Source: Argentina anserina
Taxonomy: Eukaryota; Streptophyta; Magnoliopsida; Rosales; Rosaceae
Length of the DNA stretch: 64,000 bases
NCBI RefSeq assembly: GCF_933775445.1
Contig: NC_065877.1
Location: 5,518,001 to 5,582,000, forward strand
Direction of reading: 5' to 3'
Positions 46,887-57,090 of this stretch are shown piece after piece. Each line of letters begins with the position of its first letter. The stretch's first letter is position 1. The notes below the pieces were generated by a model. The model saw only the letters and a list, made by a program, of their open reading frames with translations. It ran no database searches and had not been told where the DNA came from. The position numbers were made by a program, and so were the translations under genes.

Positions 46887-47913
46887 TCTAGGACATTTTG
46901 CTTCTAAAGCATCTTCAAATTCCTACTTCTGATAGCATATATTGAAAGATCTGGAGCTCAAGTTGAGTGACAAGGAGGAAGTGGTAGAAGGCAGTTGAGT
47001 AAAGTAATGGTTGGACAGTTGGAATTTATGAGTATCCCATGCAATCCGTGGAAACTTAAACTCACTTCAACATGATCACAGGTAGAAAGAAATACCCTTT
47101 TGTGTGAAATTGACTGGGAACCAGTAGCTCAACACAGGTCTCTACCTACATTCTTGAAATGGAGATCATCCTTGACTTGCATTAATACTTAGCATAGCAG
47201 TTAATATACTGTAGGTCATTATAGGGATGTTTCACTAGCATACATTTCCATTCCTTTTTTTCCAGAAAGGAAATACAACTTGAGTTGTACCGTCTGTTAT
47301 CTCTGCCGCAAAATATCAAAGCTAGTAAAGATGAAGGGGCGAAAATCCGAGAAATAAAGATGGAAAAGAGTTCTCTGAATTTTGGCACCCTGAAGCTTCT
47401 ATGAAAATATTTGACTTTCCGGTTGGTCTTAACAGAAAAACCATGAAGCTTACACAGCAAATGAGAGAACAGCATGACAAGATCACAACATGTATCACTG
47501 CTTGGCAAAATTCCACACATGGCAGAGACATCTAAAATTGAATAAACACTCACACATTACAAGCCAAAATATCATGTACAAGACTTTCCGCCATGGTTAA
47601 CTCTGCTCCCGCCTTTTGTGTAGTATATGTGACAGTAGCAGCAACGAGTCTGTGCTCTACTTAAATATATAAATTGATGCAATCAAATGACAGATGACAT
47701 ATTTACATGCTATCTTGCTCCTCTATTTCCACCTTTATGACCCAGATTTTTCTCTTTGCTCCCAGTTTTTTTTTAAATCCCTTTCGAAGACCATGGAGAT
47801 CTACAATTGGACTTTCTAGGGACAAAATCCAAGAGATTAACTGTGCTGACAATTTCAGGCCTTGAAAGATTTATAACGCCTCCAGAAGGTCAAGACCAAT
47901 GACTCAGTGATTA
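46887..47913. other. Intergenic DNA between DUF688 gene and ETO1
   Basis: No supported gene. Open frames at 47182-47553 lack family features. The part next to 47914 is the ETO1 3' UTR. Confidence 0.5.
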
Positions 47914-50900
47914 TCACCTTTGTTCATTAACACGCTCCCGTGCTTTACCATATAGTTCATGAGTGTCGCCATGGCTTGGGTCAAGGCAGAGAGCTGCTTC
48001 ACAGTCCCGGACAGTGGACACAAAGTCATTCATAGATTCATGGAATGCTGCTCGAAGATGTAAAAGCTGGAGATCTGGCTTGAAAGCTATGGCCTTACTC
48101 AGCTCTTCTATAGCTTCTGCTTCTTTGTGGTCATCCATCAAAACTGGTGGACACATTTTCCATGTTAGTAGTTCTCACACACCCATAAAGACAACATTAT
48201 CTCTATTTCACTCTCATAGACAAATAAAGGACTCAAAACTGTACAAGTAATGGAGCTTATGACCACAACCTAGGTTCCACCATCAACATGAAACTGTTCA
48301 GCAGAAATTTTGCTTTCTTGTTTCTTAAAAAATCTTACGTTTTGGTCAGATAATGACAAATTTCCGGCTGTGCAATCCCAGTATGTTAACCATCATTTTT
48401 TAGGTACCACTGTACCACAGAGATACACTACCAAGAAGTTGTTGGGAAAGCTAAGACAAATTCAGGCAGGGGGTATAAGTAAAAGCTCAGGTCGACAAAC
48501 ACAGTTAGAATCAATTACAAGCAATTGATAAACTTCGAGCTGAAGAATACAGTGATTAGAAGAGAGAAAAAAACAAAAAAAACTTGGTTCAAATGACCTG
48601 AACTAAATCCCCTTAAATTGTCCAAATCATAGCAGCTGAAACTCAAACTCACTCGAGCAAAATGGACCACTCAACTGCCCATCCCATGAATACCTGGACG
48701 TATATTCTAGGCTCTAGGTTAATTAATTGACATGACAGATCTACAGTAAGTTAAGGCCTAAAGATTGTAGATTTAACATTCACAGGGAGTCTCAATATAT
48801 TTTAATAGCAGCAAAAACAGCAAGCATGCATCAAGACTCAAACATAAACAACAAATAAAGGCATGGAGTCCATGGACTAAGCAAAGACGAATAAATTTGC
48901 ATCGTACCTGCTGCCCTATATCTGTATGGATATGTCCTCAATGGATCTAATTGTGTCGCCATACTTAGATCACTCTTTGCCATGTCACGATCACAGTATT
49001 CTGAACGTTTCTCATAAGCTGAGGCATTGTTGCGAGCCTTCTCTATCAGCTTTGTCATCTCATCATAAGCAGCTTTCCGCTGATTTTTAAGGTGATACAC
49101 TCGTGCTAGACCCTGATGTGCTCGTGTATGCTTAATGTTTAGTGCATTGGTGTAGCAGTCAGCAGCAAGATCCAGCTTATCAGAATCTACGTAGACACTT
49201 CCTAAGTTATTTAGTGCCTGCAGGAAAACAAAACTACCAAACTGAATAAACTGAAGATTAGATGCCAAGATCAAACGTTATTCCAAAGGTGATACTTACT
49301 TGTCCTTTTCTAAGGCCATCTGAAGGGCATCTAAGTGCTTCCTCCAGAAGCTGGATTACATACGTTGAAGACTCAGAATCAAGATTTGAGTCTGCTAAAG
49401 CATAAGCTTTTAGGAAAAATGCTTCAAATGATCTTTGAAGTGAAATGGACTCCTCAGCCTTTGCCAGTGCTTCTTCACGATGGCCAGTGTCATACAATAT
49501 CCATCCTTCATACACAAGCCGTTCATGTTCAGAACTAGAATGATTTCGAGCCAATCGCAGACTATGCATTGCGGACTTTTGACAATTCAACCTAAGAATA
49601 TCAGTGACATCAGAAATACTGCTAGAACAGACTGATACAACAATCAACGAGGATGAAATTTAAAAAATTAATGGATTAAGTGGGTTAGTTCCCTATGATA
49701 TATCTTAGATCTTGGCCAACATGGTTAGTATATCTTTGTATGATACATCTAAAATCTTGCCCGCATGCAGTATAAGAACATGGTTTTTTTTTTTTTTTGC
49801 GGAAAATATATAAACATGGTTATGCTACTAATGTACATGCATTTCACATTTTCACATAAACAGAAAGTGACATAATTTGTATAGATATTAAGATTTAAGT
49901 TGTTAAGGAGCATTAGTCCAATTTAGAAAAATAATAATGTGATGTAGATATTACCGAAGGCTCTTCATGGCCAAACACAAGCAACACCAACATACAATCT
50001 ACCAGCTCTTTTGACAGGCGTACTTACCGTAATAGCAGGAGAGACTGCCTAAAGCGCAGAAGGCTCTTCCCAGGGTCATTTGCCAACATATGATGTACAA
50101 CAGCTAGAGAACCAATATCATCCACAGAGGACCATCTGTCATATAGTTGCATCCAACAATCAGCCTGACTCCATTGCTGGACGAGAGGATGGAGCAGATC
50201 TACTAGATGATCACCATGTAGTTTCCCATGAAACATCATGTAATTCGGTTCCAAAGTCAAGAGTGCCCTGACATCTCTCAGAGATCCTTCAAAATCCTCT
50301 AGAGCAATTGAAAACCAAGCCCGTAGTTCAAGACAATCAGGGGTGACCTTGAAACTAATAATTTTATTGATCTCTGTGATGGCTGATCCAATCTGATTCT
50401 CTTCCATCAGAGAAACAGCCCTAAACTTGTATGGATATGATAGAGTTGGATCCAATTGAGTAGCCATATTCAAATCCATCATCTTCTCCTTTCCGATGCA
50501 ATACAGAGAACGCTCCTGATACATCCAACCAACTGGTGTGTAGTCCGAAATGAGCGAGTTCATCTGCTTGTAAGCTACATATTTATGGCCACGCTTGTAT
50601 TTGGCCCTTGCAACACCCACCATGGAATACACATGACCTGCTTCAATGGCTGCTTCAAACCAGCATTGAGCATCTTTGTATTCCTGCCTCTCGAGCATCA
50701 CAACCCCCAACTGGTGAAATGCGAGTTGCTTCTCCCAACTTTCAGTAGCACACTCTCCCAGCCTCTCTAGGAGCATCACTGTTGTGTTTGACATCATGTC
50801 TTCCTCCATGGCTATCTGGCTCAAGAAATAATATAAAACAAAAGAACAATGCCCGGCCATGGACAATCTTTGCCTAGCTTCTGAACTACAAAACAATCTC

Positions 50901-52021
50901 ATCATGTTAGGATTGTGCACCGAATTCGGAAGCTCTCTCAAAAACACCTGCAAACAAGCTGCCACTAGAAGATAAGCCATCTCCTCCAATCCATAGTCAA
51001 TCAACACCATTGCATCCTCCAATTCACAAACCAGGGAAGCCAAATGAGCATCACAAGCTGACTTCAGCTCATCACAACAAAACCTGTTTGAAAACGCAAG
51101 CATGTCCAAAACAATCCTCACTTGAAAAGAATCCAACTTCCCAGTCCTGCTATACATCTCCACTGCTCTCATTGCCTCCGGAGACACCCCATTCTGTGTG
51201 AAATTGATCTTCTCCCTCCTCGTCTCCGTAAATCCCCCATACAACATTGTCCTAAAGGGCGTCGACAGCGATGCAATCTTGTATCTAACACACCTAATCT
51301 CATCCTCCCCAATGTAAAATGACATATCAGCATCCTCAACTCTTGATGTTGAACATTCCTCACCTGCTGTCTCACCATCCGCATTTTCATCGCTCCGAGA
51401 ACAAACGCAGGAATCATAAACAGACTCCGGATCATAACCAGCCACCAAACTAGCCTTGGGACATTCGACATTTCGACCACAGCACGTCATTGAAGACGAT
51501 CCAACCAGCTCATCCTCCCTCCTCTCGTACCTCAACCACGCCGCCAGCACCACCTTGGTGTGCACATCCACCGCGTGCTGCCTCGCCGACCGGAGACTCC
51601 GCCGGAACAGTTTCGGATCCGAAATCCCCCGAAATATCGCGCATTGCTCCACGTACATCTTACATTTCTCGAACTGCGGGCAATCCTCGATCCTGCGGTA
51701 AACGTCGGCCAGGGTCTCGACGAAATCAACGGACTTGAGGCCGGGATCAATTTGGGGCTCGAGGAGATCCGAAGCGGGAAGCCCATAGGGGAGAAGACTC
51801 TCGACCACGGCATTGTTTCCGGTCGGGTTCGGGGCTTGGAAGCTCCAGTTCGATCTGGATCGAACCGAGTTGACCCGGCTGTGAGCACTTTGAGCAACCT
51901 TGTCGACCACAGGGCCATTGGTGGGTGCGGTTCCAGCTGGATTAATGGCGAAAACCTGCGTGCCTTTACACCCATCCATGATCTTCAAGCTGCGCATTGT
52001 GGTGAATATATTGTGCTGCAT
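47914..52021 (-). CDS. ETO1: ETO1-type BTB/TPR protein (ethylene overproducer)
   Basis: ETO1 proteins are substrate adaptors of CUL3 ubiquitin ligases that mark type-2 ACC synthases for breakdown and so limit ethylene production. Four coding exons: 52021-50028, 49591-49300, 49217-48908 and 48143-47914. All junctions are GT-AG and in frame, giving 941 residues, close to the known length. The N-terminus (MQHNIFTTMRSLKIMDGCKG) is typical. The BTB domain lies at about 228-330 (DMSFYIGEDEIRCVRYKIASL). Tetratricopeptide repeats fill the C-terminal half, including two related units reading MDLNMATQLDPTLSYPYKFRA and, in exon 3, SDLSMATQLDPLRTYPYRYRA. It could also be an EOL paralogue, but the length and N-terminus favour ETO1. 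No damage is seen. Confidence 0.93.
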
Positions 52022-53236
52022 CTTTCAATCACAACAAATGCAAATTCACCGCCCTCCAAAATCGCCCGTATAATTCGCAAAATCAATGGATTTAACTCCA
52101 ACCCAAAGAACAACTAAAAGTGGTAGCAATCGACACAATCTAGCTATTGCCCAGCAAGCACCACCGTCTGGTCACCCGGAAAAAAAAACCACAAACCGAT
52201 GGTGCTGCAGGGCAAAATCTTCTGGGTATAATTTTTTTCCGGGTGGCAAATGATTGTTCTTTTTTTTTTGTTCTTGCTTTTGTTTGTTTCCCAAGAAAAT
52301 GGAGAGGAAGTGGTGGGTGGTGTTTGTTTTTGGGACAGAAGCCCCGAAATGTGTTGCTTCTGTTGTTGTTGAGGTGGAGGTGGCCGTTGCAACGGCCACT
52401 CTCTCTCTGTCTCTGTTTTTTTTTCTTTCTTTCTATTCTCCCCCAAACTCTGTGTTTCTCTGATCTTACCTCGTCTTCTTCCCCTAAATATGACCCTTTC
52501 TTATTTGTCTGGTGTTATTTTCAAGCGTGTAATAATTGAGATGAGAGTAATATGTGCTCTGTACTCTAGACATTAGTAAGAGAAGGCGCTAAAGTCGGCC
52601 ATTGATGCCCATCATCATTTACCCGTTTATCTTTTTCCCTCTATTATTGAGTGCAATGTTTTTATTCCATTCTATCATTTCTATGATTCTATCTCCCCCC
52701 GTCTTCTTTCTTTCTCTCTCTATCAATCTGCTACAGACTCGCATATGATATGGACCTTTTCAAGGAAGGAGATGAGCTTTACGCTGTGAGATGGCGCGTG
52801 GCGTGGAGGGGAACAAATAGTGTACAGATCGGCTGGTTTATGGAACATGGTTGTCCACGTCTCCACGACTATTGTTTTCATTATACAAATGCCAACGTTG
52901 CATGTACCTGTGAGAAAGCATATGCAATGCTAAGAGTTATCCAAGATCCATGTCAATTATATGTTTTGTGTTTGGTGATCGAAGTGTATGTTTGCTATTC
53001 CCACATGAATGCTCTATAGATGATTCGTGATTGAGATGTTTTTGTTTCCCTTTGTTTTATTCTACAGAACTGTGAATAAATGGTCCTAACATGAATTTAC
53101 CTTTTACCTAATCCAATATGAGCTTTCACTTAATAATTTCATACACAGATTATGAAAAAATGATACTAATACAGTATACTCGCAAAAAAAATCTGTTGAA
53201 CATGAGACTCACACGTGTCATAGGATGACGAAAGTA
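52022..53236. other. ETO1 leader/promoter and intergenic DNA
   Basis: 52022-52450 is probably ETO1 leader (minus strand). A 89-codon open frame at 52750-53019 (+) has no recognisable motif and I do not call it a gene. Confidence 0.5.
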
Positions 53237-53922
53237 CTTACTTACAGTGGCGGATCTAAGGTTCAAAAATTACCCGAACGGAAAAACAAATGGATTTGAC
53301 ATAATTTTTTCCAGTGTTGGCACTGTCCATATACATATCTTCCTCCATTTTCAAAATCAAGAACAAAGCAGTAGCAATTTTTTTTTTCAATTTCAAAAGC
53401 TTCAACACCTCCATGAAGTACTGGAGCCTCTAGTACATGAGCCAACACAACTGTTGAATCTGCATATGCTTGGTCATAAGTAAAGCCGAGATAGTGATTA
53501 ATAAACTCAAATATTATAAACCAGAAATTAATCAACATTCAAAACAGAACACAGGAGATAACGGGCATCAAATGATGGTCTAAGCTCAATCTCTTGATTG
53601 TGTCTCTGCAACCCAACATGGCAAAACTCAAGAATATGTGAAAGTGCAGTACCAAAGCCATGGTTCCCAAAGGTAGGCAACATCGTGAAGCTTTTTGGAA
53701 ACTGAAGTTGCAATACATGATTATGAAGAGCACAAATTTTTTTTTTTTGAAAGACTAATAAAAAGGCATTAAATTCTTAAACTCCGCATACTCGAGTGAA
53801 TTACAAAATCTAATATTCTTGATGCAGAAGATGTTCAAGAAAATACTTCAAAGCTGATTAGCAAAATCTGGCAAGACTTAACAAATCCTTGTAAAACATT
53901 TAACTCATGGAGAACAAGCATT

Positions 53923-54985
53923 TTACTTCTTTTCTTCCTTCTCAGCCTCAGCTGCCCTCTTTGCCCTGGCCCCAACATGACGGACATTGACCCGCTCAAT
54001 ACGAAGCTTGTCATATGCATTGATTTTCTTCATATCTGCAGTGACCTTCACGAGTTCGGTGACTGGTTTCTCTTGTTGAATTGCCAAGAGAGGACCTTGG
54101 AGCTGGGTCATATACATATACACACGCATCATCATGTGTCAAACACACATCGCGCCCGTACATTCTTATGCTATCCATGACAAAGGACATACTTCGTGCA
54201 CATATGCTTTTATCTTTGTTTTGCAGGTTTGAGAGTCCCTTCTTGATTAAGGAGTTCGGGGACTGGTAGGGGTATGCCACCGCCCGGACACTTATGCTCG
54301 GTGACATGTTGATTGATAAACTCCCCAAGCAAGAAGTTCCTCTTACTTAGGGATTGCGGGGGACATGTTGGCACCCCTACTAGCATAGAGCTAGTATGGC
54401 ATGCCACCGAGCATAAGCATCACTCTCTAGGCGGATATACAAGTCACTATGTGACTCAATCATGATATTCATAGCGTACCTCGTCATACAAGCTTTTCAA
54501 TGATAGTCAGAACTCACCAAGACACTACCAGGAAGTCACATTTCCGACCTCATCAAGATGGCTCCATAGTAAGCCTAGAGGGGCACTTGTCCCACATTAA
54601 AGAATATGTAAATGAGAGGGGTTCCCTCATCTATAAAAGAGACCCCTCATCCCACTTAGAAGGGGGATCACTACTTGTATAACTTAAGGCTATTTGCCTA
54701 TATTAGTGGATTCAAGTGGACGTAGCCTACCCCAAGAGAGAGAGGTGAACTACTATACTTCTTGTGTCAAACTAACACTCACTAATAACTAACTGTGTGA
54801 TCAGCCACCCATTCGGTAATCACTACGTTAACAGTTGCATTTGCTAGCTCCTCAGTTGCGGAATCACCGGCCTTAAATTTGCCAGCACGCCTTGGGAAGA
54901 CAACCAACTTCTGCTTGTATGTCTTTAAGTGGAGAACATTGGTTTGAAACCCCTCAAGAGCACAATCAACATCCAAGATCACACG
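53923..54985 (-). pseudogene. RPL13 (60S ribosomal protein L13) pseudogene, two pieces
   Basis: The piece at 54985-54833 encodes [19 protein letters not shown], then [15 protein letters not shown] and EELANAT. The piece at 54105-53923 continues [20 protein letters not shown] and ends [15 protein letters not shown] with TAA. Together they give roughly the C-terminal 110 residues of RPL13; the N-terminal half is absent. The roughly 730 bases between them start GTTAAC on the minus strand, so this may be an old intron enlarged by an insertion. A T-run near 53738-53748 could be a relic poly(A) tail. Substitutions at otherwise conserved sites show decay. Confidence 0.8.
54190..54780 (+). mobile_element. 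Probable LTR retroelement fragment
   Basis: A purine-rich stretch (GGGATTGCGGGGGACA) is followed at 54365 by TGTTGGCACCCC, as in a polypurine tract next to a 3' LTR. A TATA box (TATAAAAG) follows at about 54635. The 3' end and target duplication are not clear. Confidence 0.4.
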
Positions 54986-55132
54986 TCTTCAGCTACCCAG
55001 AACTGAGACAGTCATTTGTCAAAATCTGCCCTGCGGTTATAGCATATTAAGCCCAGCCTCCAAAATTTTCTCCCAGCAGTCGCTGGGAGCGCCGTAGCAT
55101 AGATCCGCCTCTGCTTACTTAGCCAATACCCT

Positions 55133-55972
55133 TTTATATGAGGAGAAATTTTTTATACACATCATTTATTAATGGAAACTTTTATTCATACCGCTAATTA
55201 ACTTCCTCACTTAATAGACATTCTTTTAACTTTTATAAATACTTAAAATATTATTTAGATCTCCCCATTTTTCGGAAAATACCCATAATAAATCTATATT
55301 ATTAGATATCAAATAAATATATTATTCATTCATTATACTTTTATTCAATTATTATAAACAACTCGAAAAATTCTTAATAATTACATAATTCATCTTCTCA
55401 AATTAATCTTTCAATCCTAAATTCATAATTAATAATAGTGTTCGTTTTTTCATTCATTGATTTAAAACTCACCAAATAGTTAAAATCAACACGAAAAATT
55501 CTAACATCTATTGAAAACAAATTCTCTCAGGTCATAACCGACGTTTATCAAAAAATTATGTAACTTTTCAATTGATACATGAAGGTTAATAATGTTATTT
55601 ATTGTATTTTAATAATAAAAATGAAAGTAATTAAATCATCTTATTCAATTTATTATTCCGAATTGAGTTTTTTTAAAATAAATATATAAATAATGGTTTG
55701 ACGAAAAAGGGAAAATCATTTATATTCGCTATTTTCAAATAAGCAGATTAATAACCTCTTGTTTTTTTTCACTCTTATATGTCTTTTTGGTAATTTCACA
55801 TGTAATAAAAAAGTCAAAATAAACTTAGAAAAATAGTGAGGTCTAAGTGTTGTTTTGAGATGTATGAATAGACGCTCCATTTACTAATAGAATCGAGTTG
55901 AGAAATAAGACAATAGGGATGTGTATTAAGAGATTAATGAAGTGTATATAAAATTTCTCTCATATGAAGTAT
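55133..55972. repeat. AT-rich inverted-repeat element
   Basis: Left end ATATGAGGAGAAATTTTTTA and right end the complement of CATATGAGAGAAATTTTATA, each followed by a similar TACACnTCATT. The middle is AT-rich and non-coding. Probably a MITE-like element about 840 bases long. Target duplication uncertain (possibly TA). It lies 20 bases from the neighbouring hAT element. Confidence 0.5.
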
Positions 55973-56077
55973 GAAGTGAATTTATCATTTTTTTCAAGTT
56001 AAGATATGGAATAATTCGAATTTGAGAATAACATACAAAACTCAAACATAAAATTTCTTGGTACACCTCCTCCTAAG

Positions 56078-57055
56078 CAAGGTTCAAAATCTCACCGATA
56101 TTTTCGATATATCCTCTGATATCTCCTTTAAAAAAAAGATATATCTTAGGGGTAAATATCACTTTTTTTCGTATTTGCGATATTTCTTCAATAACATAAA
56201 ATATCTCCCATATTTACGATATATCTGATATATCTTCGATATTTTAGAAAAATATCCGAAAAAATTTTATTTAAATTTTTTTTATCTCAACTTGAGGATG
56301 TCTCACTCTCTGAGAGAATTTTTTGATTAATTAATCACCTCGATAGATATCAAAAAGAAGACTAGAAGAGTAGTCCCTCAATCGGCTAATTTTAATTTTT
56401 CGTAAAAGAAATTTGAATGAGTAGTGAAGGTTCAAGTCTTAACTCTTAATAGTCAAGCTATATCAGTGACAACTGCTCTCATTGACCATGATGATGAAAA
56501 TGGCAAGCTCCTCCACACGTGGTAGAAAATGCAACTGATTTTGGAATTGATATAAATAATATATTATCTGATGAAGTTGTAGACCCGGAAAATGATTCTG
56601 ATAATGTTAGTGTGTGGGGCGGCGTAGCAACTTCAGATAATGTAGATGCTTGTGGTGGTGGTGGAGATACAAGGTTTGAATATGGACAGTGTAACGACCC
56701 GATTTTTCGGGATCGATTTATTTGAATTGGTAGAATTATTATAAACTTGTACGATTAATAAACTGCAATGTTTCGCCTCATGATATTGTAAATCGAAAAC
56801 GGAACCGTTATCGGAAATTTTAATTACAAAAACGTTACGTTTCCGCGACGAGAGAATCGACTTTTACTCCGTCCCTCGTTTGTGAAAACTTCCTTCACGA
56901 ATGTTGTAGAGCTCGTCGATACGCGTTCGTGGACACGTCACGCGTTCTAATCGGACGTCGTACGTGAAAGTTATTAATGACGGAAGTTAGTTTCTAATTT
57001 TAGAAGTGGGTATAAAAAGGAAATTTTCAGAAGTAGGGTTTCCATTTTCGGAAAC

Positions 57056-57090
<35 letters not shown>

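Larger units (their letters stand above)
53245..55113. mobile_element. hAT-type element carrying RPL13 fragments
   Basis: A 1,869-base element with ends CAGTGGCGGATC and GATCCGCCTCTG, flanked by a perfect 8-base duplication CTTACTTA (53237-53244 and 55114-55121). It encodes no transposase. Inside lie two minus-strand pieces of a ribosomal protein L13 gene and, between them, what looks like part of an LTR retroelement. Either the element captured the gene pieces, or they were inserted into it later. Confidence 0.85.

Noticed and set aside
47182..47553. 123-codon minus-strand frame
   Set aside because: No family features. It lies in the DUF688-ETO1 spacer.
52750..53019. 89-codon frame upstream of ETO1
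   Set aside because: No motif, odd composition, no sign of splicing or conservation.
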